Positions 9,013 to 17,517 of a stretch of 64,000 bases of DNA are shown one piece after another. A model generated the notes under the pieces. That model saw only the letters and a program-made list of their open reading frames with translations, searched no databases and was not told the DNA's origin. The stretch comes from Bacteroidota bacterium. Lineage in GTDB: Bacteria; Bacteroidota; Ignavibacteria; SZUA-365. How positions within the stretch are numbered: position 1 is the stretch's first letter; the number at the start of each line of letters is the position of its first letter. The translations under genes were made by a program, and so were the position numbers. The stretch covers positions 32,720 through 96,719 of the forward strand of contig JAEYUG010000119.1 of the NCBI GenBank assembly GCA_023432805.1. Direction: 5' to 3'.

Positions 9013-10554
9013 ATGCAGCATCCCGAGTGGATTTGCATCGTCGATTTTGGATCCCAGTACACGCAATTGATCGCCCGCCGCATCCGCGAACTCGGGGTCT
9101 ACTGCGAAATCCATCCCTTCCACACGGCGAAACTGGCGATCGACCGGCAGATGCCGAAGAGCATCGTGCTGTCGGGCGGACCGAGCAGCGTCTATGACGA
9201 GGACGCCCCGAACATCGATCACGCGTTCTTCGCATATGGCGTGCCGATGCTCGGGATCTGTTATGGACTGCAGCTCATGGCCACGCATCATAGCGGCGCG
9301 GTCGATCCAGCCGCCCGCCGGGAGTACGGCAAGGCGGAACTCGTACTCGATGCAGCCGACGATTTGTTCCACGATGTGTCCGATCGCACGGTGGTGTGGA
9401 TGAGTCACGGGGATGCGCTCAGCCGTCTGCCTCAGGACTTCGAGGTGATCGCGCATTCAGACAACGCACCCATCTGCGCCATCCGCAACGCCCATCGGAA
9501 GCTCTTCGGCGTGCAGTTTCATCCCGAGGTCGTCCATTCGGTCGAGGGACGCCAGATCCTTCACAACTTCGTCTACCGCATCAGCGGCTGCACGGGTGGT
9601 TGGAATCCTCGCTCCTTCATCGAGCAATCAATCGATGACATCCGATCGAAGGTGGGCACGGGACGTGTCATCTGTGCCCTCAGCGGGGGAGTGGATTCCG
9701 CTGTCGCAGCTGTGCTGCTGCACCGTGCGATCGGGGATCAGCTCCAGTGCATTCATATCGACAACGGTCTGATGCGCAAGAACGAAAGCGCAGACGTGGT
9801 CGACACCTTCCGAAATCACTTTCACATCCCCCTCGATTTCGTGGATGCGTCGGAACTGTTTCTCACGCGCCTGGCAGGTGTGACCGATCCTGAGAAGAAG
9901 CGCAAGATCATCGGGGCAACCTTCATCGATGTCTTCGAACAGGAGGCGCGTGCCTGGCAGGATGCCGAATACCTCGCACAGGGAACGCTCTATCCTGACG
10001 TGATCGAGTCGGTGAGCTTCAAGGGTCCTTCTGCGACGATCAAATCGCATCACAATGTCGGCGGACTTCCCGAGAAGATGAATCTCACGCTCGTCGAGCC
10101 GTTTCGCGAACTGTTCAAGGATGAAGTGCGTCGCGTGGGCGAGGAGCTCGGCATGCCGGCGCATATCCTCTATCGCCACCCGTTCCCGGGTCCCGGCCTG
10201 GGAATCCGTGTGCTCGGAGAGGTGAACCGCGAGCGTTGTGATCTGTTGCGTGATGTCGACGAGATTTTCCTCGACGAAATCCGTACCTCGGGTGAATACG
10301 ACAATATCTGGCAGGCCTTCGCCGTGCTGCTGCCCATTCAGTCCGTCGGAGTGATGGGCGACAACCGCACCTACGAAATGACCATTGCCCTGCGCGCGGT
10401 GACCAGCGTCGATGGGATGACTGCCGACTGGGCACGCATGCCCGCAGACGTGCTCGCACGCTGCTCGAACCGCATCATCAATGAAGTGCGTGGCGTCAAT
10501 CGCGTCGTGTACGACATCAGTTCCAAGCCTCCGGCAACCATCGAGTGGGAGTGA
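9013..10554 (+). CDS. guaA: GMP synthase (glutamine-hydrolysing)
   Basis: GuaA converts XMP to GMP using glutamine and ATP. The 513-residue protein has the class I glutamine amidotransferase domain first (FGSQYTQLIARRIRE, nucleophile in GICYGLQ, His/Glu in QFHPEV), then the ATP pyrophosphatase domain with P-loop SGGVDSAV (around residue 223), and the C-terminal dimerisation domain ending PPATIEWE, the canonical GuaA terminus. I start at ATG 9013; upstream in-frame sequence does not match GuaA. Length is normal. The TPR gene follows by seven bases. Confidence 0.96.
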   Translation: MQHPEWICIVDFGSQYTQLIARRIRELGVYCEIHPFHTAKLAIDRQMPKSIVLSGGPSSVYDEDAPNIDHAFFAYGVPMLGICYGLQLMATHHSGAVDPAARREYGKAELVLDAADDLFHDVSDRTVVWMSHGDALSRLPQDFEVIAHSDNAPICAIRNAHRKLFGVQFHPEVVHSVEGRQILHNFVYRISGCTGGWNPRSFIEQSIDDIRSKVGTGRVICALSGGVDSAVAAVLLHRAIGDQLQCIHIDNGLMRKNESADVVDTFRNHFHIPLDFVDASELFLTRLAGVTDPEKKRKIIGATFIDVFEQEARAWQDAEYLAQGTLYPDVIESVSFKGPSATIKSHHNVGGLPEKMNLTLVEPFRELFKDEVRRVGEELGMPAHILYRHPFPGPGLGIRVLGEVNRERCDLLRDVDEIFLDEIRTSGEYDNIWQAFAVLLPIQSVGVMGDNRTYEMTIALRAVTSVDGMTADWARMPADVLARCSNRIINEVRGVNRVVYDISSKPPATIEWE

Positions 10555-10561
10555 GGAGAGC

Positions 10562-11440
10562 GTGAACGAACACCTTATCGCACAACTGCTTGAGCAGACG
10601 GCCTACGATGCGTCGCATGAGCGTTGGCTGCATGCCTCCCAATCGTTGCTGCGCATTCTGCACGAGCATCCGGACCGCATCGACCTCTCGCTGCGTCTGG
10701 CAGACGTCTATCTCCGCATGGGAAATCTCGATGCAGCGGAACGCACGATGCTAGTCGCTCTGGGCAGGGATCCGGGCAACGTCGATGTGCTGTATGCCCT
10801 CGGCCGCATGTTCTACGCCGGCGAACGCTTCGACGACGCCCTGCGATATCTTGAGCAGCTGCTCCCGTACCACATTCCGCAGGCGCATTTCACTACAGGA
10901 CTGATCCACTTCAAACGCGGCAATCTTGCTGCCGCCGAGCGCCATTTCCGTCGAACAATCGAACTCGAGGCCGATCATCCTCGCGGACATGAGATGCTCG
11001 GACGCACACTCATTGCAGCCCGCAGCTTCGAAGCAGCACGCACGGTGCTCATGGTGGCCGTCACGCTGCCCGGGGAAGACGGCACGGCATGGACTCTTCT
11101 CGGTAGTTCCTGTGCACTGCTGGGTCGCTGGGACGAAAGCATCGCCGCCTTCAACAAGGCCGTGCAACTGCGTCCCAACGATGCCTCGCTCATGGGCGAA
11201 TTTGCACAGGCAATGATACGAGGCGGCCGGCTGAGTGAGGCCGAAGACATGCTGCGTCGTGCGGGTGCTGTCGATGCCGGCGCGCCACACGTGCTGCTCG
11301 GTTGGGGGATGCTCATGATTGAAAAAGCCGACCGGACGCGCGCCACATCCTATTTCGATCGCGTGCTCACCATTGATCCTACCAACGAAGCCGCCCTGCA
11401 GTACAGAAGTCTGCTAACCACGCACAACCAGCCCGCCTGA
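10562..11440 (+). CDS. Tetratricopeptide-repeat protein
   Basis: The 292-residue protein is built almost wholly of TPR helices, with repeated A-x-x-x-L-G-R/A-x-x-x-P patterns (for example LADVYLRMGNLDAAERTMLVALGRDPGN and the analogous units after it), about seven units. It has no signal peptide or membrane segment, so it is probably a cytoplasmic scaffold or adaptor. The start is GTG at 10562, with GGAG a few bases upstream, seven bases after the guaA stop; an earlier in-frame start would lie inside guaA. No partner can be named. Confidence 0.75.
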   Translation: MNEHLIAQLLEQTAYDASHERWLHASQSLLRILHEHPDRIDLSLRLADVYLRMGNLDAAERTMLVALGRDPGNVDVLYALGRMFYAGERFDDALRYLEQLLPYHIPQAHFTTGLIHFKRGNLAAAERHFRRTIELEADHPRGHEMLGRTLIAARSFEAARTVLMVAVTLPGEDGTAWTLLGSSCALLGRWDESIAAFNKAVQLRPNDASLMGEFAQAMIRGGRLSEAEDMLRRAGAVDAGAPHVLLGWGMLMIEKADRTRATSYFDRVLTIDPTNEAALQYRSLLTTHNQPA

Positions 11441-11586
11441 GGTCTGCGCAGCCCGATCGTGATGTCTTTTGATTGGGATGGGATGGGAATTTCATCGTGC
11501 AAGAGGGATACTTGTGTTGCGCGCGAGGCGCCGTACGACCGACCTCGCGCATCACCAACACCCCCATCGGAAGTTGTGACACCGAC

Positions 11587-12270
11587 ATGCACACACTCAT
11601 ACGACACTGGCCGGAAGGGGATCGACCGCGCGAAAAACTTCTTTCGCGCGGCGCAGAGTCCCTCAGCGATACCGAACTGCTCGCCGTGCTGATCAACAGC
11701 GGAAGTGCGGGACGCAGTGCGGTGGACGTCGCCCGCGCACTGCTGCACGCCTATGGCAATGTCCGTGCGCTCGCACGGCGGCCCGTCAGCGAACTGCAAC
11801 GCGAGCGGGGAATCGGTCCCGCACGCGCCGTTACGATTCACGCAGCCTTCGAACTGGGTCGTCGCAGCGCGATGGTTGCAGACGCATCACGCGAACTCAT
11901 CATCAGTTCACCAGAAGACGTCGCACGTCAGTACATTCCGCGTCTACGGGATCTGAACACGGAGCGTTTTCTCGCGTTGCTCCTCAACAATGCCGGACAC
12001 GTGCTGCGAGAATGCGAGATCAGCCGCGGTACGGTCGACGCTTCCGTCGCCACACCACGGGAAGTGTTCCATGCGGCGGTGCTGGAACTCGCGTCGTCGG
12101 TGATCCTGATCCACAATCACCCGAGCGGTGTCCGTGATGCGAGTCCCGAAGACCATGCACTGACACGCATGATGATCGCTGCGGGCCGCACGATGGGCAT
12201 TCCCGTACAGGATCACATCATCATCTGCGGGAATTCATTCGTGAGCTTCGTCACGGAGGGGTGGATGTGA
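11587..12270 (+). CDS. radC: RadC-family JAB/MPN-domain protein
   Basis: The 227-residue protein has the RadC layout: an N-terminal helix-hairpin-helix region (PREKLLSRGAESLSDTELLAVLI, then RGIGPARA) and a C-terminal JAMM metalloprotease-like domain with LIHNHPSG and the downstream Asp in SPEDHALT. RadC was once linked to repair, but its biochemical role is unsettled. I start at ATG 11587, giving the usual RHWPEGDRPREKL beginning. The gene stands alone and converges with rarA, with only one base between the two stops. The 146 bases upstream contain a three-fold GGGAT run and no convincing promoter. Confidence 0.9.
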   Translation: MHTLIRHWPEGDRPREKLLSRGAESLSDTELLAVLINSGSAGRSAVDVARALLHAYGNVRALARRPVSELQRERGIGPARAVTIHAAFELGRRSAMVADASRELIISSPEDVARQYIPRLRDLNTERFLALLLNNAGHVLRECEISRGTVDASVATPREVFHAAVLELASSVILIHNHPSGVRDASPEDHALTRMMIAAGRTMGIPVQDHIIICGNSFVSFVTEGWM

Positions 12271-12271
12271 C

Positions 12272-13561
12272 TCAGCGCCGGTGGCGGCGTGCTCTGAGTG
12301 CTGCGAGCCGCTCACCGATTGCCTGCTCGCGTCCGATGTCGGTGGGGGTGTAGTAGATCCGTTCGCCAAGCTCCTTCGGCAGGTAGTCCTGTTCGATGAA
12401 GTGCCCTGGAAAGTCATGGGGATACTTGTAGCCGCGACCATACCCCGACTGTTTCATGAACGAGGTCGGCGCATTGCGCAAATGCAGGGGAACGGCGTGC
12501 GGTGGGTGTTTCTCGACATCACGCAGCGCGGCAGCAATGGCAAGGTAGGATGCGTTGCTCTTCGGTGCACAGGCGAGATACGTGGTGACCTGTGCCAGTA
12601 CGATGCGTGCCTCGGGCATGCCGATCGCGTGTACAGCCTGATACCCGGCATTGGCGAGGAGCAAGGCGTTTGGCTCCGCGTTCCCGATGTCTTCAGATGC
12701 GAGGACGATCAGTCGACGCGCAATGAACAGAGGATCTTCACCTCCGTTGAGCATGCGCGCCATCCAGTACAGCGCTGCATCGGGATCGCTGCCGCGCACG
12801 GACTTGATGAAGGCGGAGATGATGTTGTAATGCTCCTCACCACCCTTGTCGTACATGGCGAAGGAGCGCTGAAAGGCCTCCTCCATGACCTGCCGGGTGA
12901 TCACCACATGTGTCGGATCTTCTGACAACATGCAGCACATCTCAAAACCGTTCAGCAGTGCGCGCGCATCGCCACCGCTGAACACGATGAGGGCATCACG
13001 ATCTTCGAATGTGATGTCGAGTTGACGAATGCGCGGATCGTTGTCCATCGCACGCTGGAGCAGCTGATCGAGATCTTCCGTTGTGAGCGGCTCCAGCGTG
13101 AACGTGCGCGCACGCGAGCGCAACGGCGGGATCACCTCGAAGGAGGGATTCTCGGTCGTGGCTCCAATGAGGATGATGACGCCCTCTTCGACGGCTTGAA
13201 GCAGTGCGTCCTGTTGCGCCTTGTTGAAGCGGTGAATTTCGTCGACGAAGAGCACGGTTTCTGCGCTATCCGTCTGCAACCGATGCGATCGTGCCTGATC
13301 GATGGCTGCTCGCACGTCCTTCACGCCGGATGAGACGGCGCTGATCTGAATGAGCGTCGCGTGTGCTCCCTCTGCGACCAATCGTGCGAGTGTTGTTTTG
13401 CCTGATCCCGGGGGACCCCAGAGAATGCAGCTGACGAGGTGTCCCCGTTCGATCATCCGCATGAAAGGGCGTCCCGCCCCGATCAGATGGCGCTGTCCGA
13501 CGATATCAGCCAGCACCCGAGGGCGCATGCGCTCGGCAAGCGGCGTGCTGACAGTGGACAT
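12272..13561 (-). CDS. rarA: Replication-associated recombination protein A (RarA/MgsA AAA+ ATPase)
   Basis: RarA is a clamp-loader-like AAA+ ATPase acting at stalled replication forks. The 429-residue protein starts PLAERMRPRVLADIVGQ, has Walker A GPPGSGKTT (around residue 51), Walker B VLFVDEIHRFNKAQQD, sensor GATTENPSFEV and the C-terminal tetramerisation region ending with the SYGRGYKYPHDFPGHF-like segment (here SGYGRGYKYPHDFPGHF). Length is normal. It follows the membrane-protein gene by 11 bases and is probably read from the sigma-factor promoter upstream. Confidence 0.94.
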   Translation of the reverse strand: MSTVSTPLAERMRPRVLADIVGQRHLIGAGRPFMRMIERGHLVSCILWGPPGSGKTTLARLVAEGAHATLIQISAVSSGVKDVRAAIDQARSHRLQTDSAETVLFVDEIHRFNKAQQDALLQAVEEGVIILIGATTENPSFEVIPPLRSRARTFTLEPLTTEDLDQLLQRAMDNDPRIRQLDITFEDRDALIVFSGGDARALLNGFEMCCMLSEDPTHVVITRQVMEEAFQRSFAMYDKGGEEHYNIISAFIKSVRGSDPDAALYWMARMLNGGEDPLFIARRLIVLASEDIGNAEPNALLLANAGYQAVHAIGMPEARIVLAQVTTYLACAPKSNASYLAIAAALRDVEKHPPHAVPLHLRNAPTSFMKQSGYGRGYKYPHDFPGHFIEQDYLPKELGERIYYTPTDIGREQAIGERLAALRARRHRR

Positions 13562-13572
13562 CGGGGGTGGAG

Positions 13573-14289
13573 TCAGTTCTCGCGGGGTTTGCGGGTCGCG
13601 GGATTCCGGTCGGTACGCTGCTTAGCTGGTCGCAGTGATGGCTGCACCCGATAGGTACGAACGGAATCCTTTTTCGACGTATCCAGGGTTGCCTCATCAT
13701 CGACAACGCCACGGAGGACGGGAATGTCGAGGGCCTCGTCGCTTTTCTCGCCGGAGATGCGCGAGGGGGTGCCGCCGACCCGTGAATCCGGAGCAGGTGC
13801 AGCCTTGGAGCGCTCCGAGGCGGGTGCGGATTGCTCTGTGCTGCGCTGGGCGCGTCGTTCCGCCGCCTGCTGCTCACGAAGCTTCCGCTCTTGTTCGCTG
13901 GCAGGGGAGAGTGGATCCGACTTGGGCCGTGAGGGTTCCGGTGACTGCAATCCCTCTTCCACCCGCTCGACAGGGATGGGCACAGACTCGATCTGTTTCG
14001 GCAGATCGCGCGTTTCGTAGACATACAAGGTGAAGGCCAGTACCGCCATGCCGGCCACTGGACCGTAGGCGAGTGCGGGCACGCGCAGGAATCCCAGATT
14101 GATGACCGGGAGTCTCTGCCACCAGGAGAGGCGGGGAACGGAGGCCGCGGCGAGACGCTGCTTGAGCTGGTACTCGAAGTCGAGTGGTGCGTCGATCTTC
14201 GGCATCGCCCGCAGATCACGCAACAACGGCACGAATGCCTCGTCGGGATCCACTACGGGATCAGTCGTATTGCTGCGTTGGTCTGACAT
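13573..14289 (-). CDS. Single-span membrane protein, possible anti-sigma or sigma-regulatory factor
   Basis: The 238-residue protein has an N-terminal charged region, one hydrophobic segment (AYGPVAGMAVLAFTLYVYE, about residues 67-86) and a long, low-complexity, Pro/Ser/Arg/Glu-rich part ending in a basic tail. No zinc-finger (HxxxCxxC) is present. It lies directly after an ECF sigma-factor gene, where anti-sigma factors are usual, so a membrane-bound regulatory role is an inference from position. I chose ATG 14289; a TTG at 14304 directly abuts the sigma stop and would add five residues. No clear Shine-Dalgarno is visible. Confidence 0.55.
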   Translation of the reverse strand: MSDQRSNTTDPVVDPDEAFVPLLRDLRAMPKIDAPLDFEYQLKQRLAAASVPRLSWWQRLPVINLGFLRVPALAYGPVAGMAVLAFTLYVYETRDLPKQIESVPIPVERVEEGLQSPEPSRPKSDPLSPASEQERKLREQQAAERRAQRSTEQSAPASERSKAAPAPDSRVGGTPSRISGEKSDEALDIPVLRGVVDDEATLDTSKKDSVRTYRVQPSLRPAKQRTDRNPATRKPREN

Positions 14290-14304
14290 GGGTGGGTGTG
14301 CCAA

Positions 14305-14910
14305 TTAATCATAGATGTCGCGGAGAAGTTTCTGGAGCATCGCACGACCGCGGTTGATGCGGCTCTTGACGGTGCCAATCGGTTTCTGGATGATCTCTGC
14401 TATGTCTTCGTACGAAAGGTCCTGAATGTCTCTGAGAATGACAGCTTCACGGAATTCTTCCTGCAGTGTTAGCAGTGCCGCCTCGATTCGTTGATGCTTG
14501 AGTGCTCCGTCGACAACGCGATCCGGTTGAGGTTCGCCATCCTCGAGTTGCATGTCCACTTCTTCATCATCCCCGACAGACTGCGTGATGGAGACACCAC
14601 GACGCTTGTAGGGCTTTCTCAATTCGCTCTTCGCAAGATTGCCGGCGATGGTGTAAATCCAGGTCGAGAACCGTGCGATGGTCTTGTACTGGTGTTTCTT
14701 CTCAAAGAGTCGGACGAAAGTCTCCTGCAATACGTCCGCTGATTCGTCCACATCTCCGAGATAACGGAAGATGTAGTTCATCAGGGGATTCTTGTATCGC
14801 TTGACGAGTACGTCGAACGCAGAGCTGTCGTCCTGCTGAAACCTGAGGATCAGCTCTTCGTCTGTAAGACGATCCAGTTCCTCATGGGTCAGTCGTTCCG
14901 GTACATTCAT
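14305..14910 (-). CDS. ECF-type RNA polymerase sigma factor
   Basis: This 201-residue sigma-70 family protein has region 2 (YKNPLMNYIFRYLGDVDESADVLQETFVRLF, about residues 45-75; then ARFSTWIYTIAGNLAKSELRK) and region 4 (LQEEFREAVILRDIQDLSYEDIAEIIQKPIGTVKSRINRGR), separated by an acidic linker (DDEEVDMQLEDGE). That layout is RpoE-like. A promoter with TTGACA lies upstream, inside the end of holA. The next gene is a membrane protein that may restrain it. Region 1 and region 3 are absent, as expected for ECF factors. Confidence 0.92.
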   Translation of the reverse strand: MNVPERLTHEELDRLTDEELILRFQQDDSSAFDVLVKRYKNPLMNYIFRYLGDVDESADVLQETFVRLFEKKHQYKTIARFSTWIYTIAGNLAKSELRKPYKRRGVSITQSVGDDEEVDMQLEDGEPQPDRVVDGALKHQRIEAALLTLQEEFREAVILRDIQDLSYEDIAEIIQKPIGTVKSRINRGRAMLQKLLRDIYD

Positions 14911-14964
14911 GATTTGTACGCGACCAAGGGCGAGATGTTCCTGAGTTCCGGCATGGAGTGATGA

Positions 14965-14993
14965 AGGGTATCAGTTCAAGATGCGGATGTCAA
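14965..14993 (-). promoter_or_regulatory. Predicted promoter of the ECF sigma gene
   Basis: On the minus strand TTGACA (14993-14988), 17 bases, then TACCCT (14970-14965). The first element lies inside the last codons of holA, so the sigma gene can be transcribed separately from the genes upstream. Confidence 0.5.
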
Positions 14994-16022
14994 CTGGTGA
15001 ATGAGCCGTGCGACGACGGTTCGCTGATCGGTGGGTCGTGACTTGAGCTCGACATCCGCCTCGAGAAGGACTTGAAAGCACCCCTCAAAATACCTCGGTC
15101 GCGGTAATTTCTCCAGATATTTCCTGAGAAGATTATAGCGCCACATGCTTCCAGCGCCGACCTGTCGTGCCTCGATCTCGGTCACGCGCGCACGGGCACG
15201 TTGCAGCGCGTCAATCTGCCAGAGCGTTGCACAATCGCGCGCGAGTGCGGCCACGAGTACGGTGGCATGCGTTTCCTCCAGCAGCCGGAAGGCGATCTCG
15301 GTGGCTTCCGTCCGGCGCTGCTCGAAAACCTTCGCGGTCAGTTCGTAGATGTTGAATTGTCGCGAGATGCCGAGGTGGAGATAGATGTGGTCAATGGTGA
15401 TGATCGCTTCCTCGGGAATGGCGGATGCGAGCTTCTCGAGGTCGGTTGCGATCTCCCGCGTCGCCCCGTTCTTGACCGAAATCAGCAGCGGAAGCGCCTC
15501 CTCGCTGAACTGCTTGCCGTGTCGCGCAGCCTCTGCGGTGATCCACTGTGCGAGCGCGGATTCCCTGAGCGGGGCAAACTCGACGACGCAGTCCGCACCC
15601 CAGGCATTCGTCGATGCCTGCAGATATTCCAGACCGGAGGGTCCTTTTTTCTTCGCAGGTTTTCTGCGCTTCTTCGCATCCCCACCCGATGCAGCGACGA
15701 GCACCAGGACGGTGTCGCGCGAAGGTCCGCGAAGATAGCTGTTGAGTGTCTCGTCGTCGAGCACCTTGTCTGCATCCCGCACGACCACAACACGCCGGTC
15801 GGCCATGAAGGGAAACTCGTTCGCGGCAGCGACGATCGTGGCCGGCTTCTGTTCACCCGCCCAGAGGACGTGATGGTTGAAGGAGCGCTCTCCCATGCCG
15901 AGTGCCGCATCCACGAGCGCACGCAGCGATCGGTCGAGCAGGAAGTCCTCCTCGCCGTGAAAGTAGTAGACGGGAAGGAGCTTCTGGCTGCGGATCTGCT
16001 TGTCGAGTTCCAGTGGTGTCAT
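14976..16022 (-). CDS. holA: DNA polymerase III subunit delta
   Basis: Delta opens the sliding clamp as part of the clamp loader. The 348-residue protein begins MTPLELDKQIRSQKLLPVYYF and continues HGEEDFLLDRSLRALVDAALG, typical of HolA, with the degenerate AAA+ core that lacks a Walker A motif, a basic KKRRKPAKKK insert near residue 120, and the C-terminal helical collar (WRYNLLRKYLEKLPRPRYFEGCFQVLLEADVELK). I start at ATG 16022, which overlaps the cyclophilin-like stop (ATGA); the longer reading frame upstream lacks HolA character. Confidence 0.9.
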   Translation of the reverse strand: MTPLELDKQIRSQKLLPVYYFHGEEDFLLDRSLRALVDAALGMGERSFNHHVLWAGEQKPATIVAAANEFPFMADRRVVVVRDADKVLDDETLNSYLRGPSRDTVLVLVAASGGDAKKRRKPAKKKGPSGLEYLQASTNAWGADCVVEFAPLRESALAQWITAEAARHGKQFSEEALPLLISVKNGATREIATDLEKLASAIPEEAIITIDHIYLHLGISRQFNIYELTAKVFEQRRTEATEIAFRLLEETHATVLVAALARDCATLWQIDALQRARARVTEIEARQVGAGSMWRYNLLRKYLEKLPRPRYFEGCFQVLLEADVELKSRPTDQRTVVARLIHQLTSAS

Positions 16023-16675
16023 TGCCGCGTTCCATTCTGCGTGCAGATCGTGATGCGCGTGATCATGATGTCGTTGCGGGGACGGCCACCGCGCGCACCA
16101 TCCGAAGCCACGACATCGGCGCTTCCGATGCGGTCGATCGTTTCCATCCCGCGGCTCACCCGGCCGAAGACCGTGTACACGGGCGGCAATCCTGCATCCC
16201 TCACACACACGAAGAGGATGCTGGTATTCGAATCGCGGGCCGGTCCGTGGGCCATTGCCACCGAACCGCGCCGATACGATGGTTGCCCGCTCGTGCCGAG
16301 CTCATCGGGAAACGTGCGCCCATACATGCTCTCGCCCCCTCCACCCGTTCCCGTGGGATCTCCGAAAAAGACGAGGCTGTCGGTGAGCACGTGAAAGATG
16401 GGGTTCCCGGTATAATACCCGCGTTGCGCCAGTCGCAGGAAATTCTCGACGGTACGCGGTGAAGCTGAACGGTCGAGCGTGATGTCGAACGAGCCCAGAG
16501 TTGTCTCGACGGTTGCGATCTCCCGCATGGTCGTCGATCCCTTCGCCTGTAGGGTGGGGGATGTCTGTGCATGGAGGAGGCGCGGGATGGAAAACACCGT
16601 CTGCAGCAGCATCCCGAGCAGCAGCACGCTGAAAGGCGCGGCACGCCGCCCCACCGTGAGGAAGCCCTCTGTCAT
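16019..16675 (-). CDS. Exported cyclophilin-fold protein with degenerate active site
   Basis: The 218-residue protein has an N-terminal hydrophobic signal (about residues 14-35, ending HAQ) and then a cyclophilin domain: VETTLGSFDITLDRSASPRTVENFLRLA, GDPTGTGGGG, FPDEL and YTVFGRVSRGMETID all align with peptidyl-prolyl isomerases. The active-site residues do not: the catalytic Arg of the FHRV motif is replaced (FHVL, residues 94-97), the SQFFI segment reads TSILFV, and the His of the DGKHVVFG segment is Tyr. Isomerase activity is therefore doubtful and a binding role more likely. It overlaps uppP and holA by four bases each, in a coupled cluster. Confidence 0.8.
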   Translation of the reverse strand: MTEGFLTVGRRAAPFSVLLLGMLLQTVFSIPRLLHAQTSPTLQAKGSTTMREIATVETTLGSFDITLDRSASPRTVENFLRLAQRGYYTGNPIFHVLTDSLVFFGDPTGTGGGGESMYGRTFPDELGTSGQPSYRRGSVAMAHGPARDSNTSILFVCVRDAGLPPVYTVFGRVSRGMETIDRIGSADVVASDGARGGRPRNDIMITRITICTQNGTRQ

Positions 16676-17493
16676 GGTGCGATCATGCCCGTGGCGAGCA
16701 ACACGATCAATGCGATACCGAGCACGATCCGGTACCCGATGAACACACCTGTCCCATGCCGGCGAAGGAACGAAAGCAGAAGGGCAATGGATGCGTACCC
16801 GACCAGACCCGCCACGACAGTGGCGATCAGCAGTCCTAACCCGAAACTGCCCGCCAGATCCGCGCGCAGCTTGTAGAGCTGGTAAAGGCCGCTGAGGGCG
16901 ACGGCTGGAATGCTCAACAGAAAGGAGAATGATGCGGCTGCTTCACGCGAGAGGTTCAGGAACATGCCCATGGTCATCGTCGAACCACTGCGCGAGGCTC
17001 CCGGCACAAGGGCCACCGCCTGCGCAAGGCCGATGAGCATGACGTCACGCAGACGAAGCTCACGCATCCCACGATCAAACCGCGAGACCTTCTCGGCGAG
17101 CCAGAGCAGCAATGCGAGTACGATGAGGCTGCCCGCGATGACCCAGAGGGAACGGAAGTTTGTTTCGATCGCGGTCTTCAGCACGAGTCCTGCAAGCACG
17201 ATGGGTATCGTGCCGAACAGAATCCACCACGCCATGCGGCTCTCCTGCGATTCGAAGGGCGAGCGGTGCACGATGCTGCGTGTGAACCCCCTGCTCAGAT
17301 CGAGGATCTCGCGCCTGTAGTAGATGAGGACGGCGACAAGCGTACCGATCTGCGTGACAGCCGTGAACGGAGCACCGGGATCCTCCCATCCGACGAGGGC
17401 GGGGAGCACCCGGAGATGCGCGGTGCTGCTGATCGGCAGAAACTCGCTCAGGCCCTGGACGATGCCGAGGACGATGCTCTCGAACAGGCTCAC
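16672..17493 (-). CDS. uppP: Undecaprenyl-diphosphatase
   Basis: UppP (BacA) dephosphorylates undecaprenyl pyrophosphate to recycle the lipid carrier for peptidoglycan and polysaccharides. The 273-residue membrane protein has the two family signatures, GLSEFLPISSTAHL near the N-terminus and PGASRSGSTMTMGMFL in the middle, and about eight membrane segments. The start is GTG at 17493. It sits 24 bases after the bi-domain oxidoreductase gene and overlaps the cyclophilin-like gene by four bases. Confidence 0.95.
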   Translation of the reverse strand: MSLFESIVLGIVQGLSEFLPISSTAHLRVLPALVGWEDPGAPFTAVTQIGTLVAVLIYYRREILDLSRGFTRSIVHRSPFESQESRMAWWILFGTIPIVLAGLVLKTAIETNFRSLWVIAGSLIVLALLLWLAEKVSRFDRGMRELRLRDVMLIGLAQAVALVPGASRSGSTMTMGMFLNLSREAAASFSFLLSIPAVALSGLYQLYKLRADLAGSFGLGLLIATVVAGLVGYASIALLLSFLRRHGTGVFIGYRIVLGIALIVLLATGMIAP

Positions 17494-17517
17494 GCAGCAG
17501 CTCCGTTCAATGTGCGA

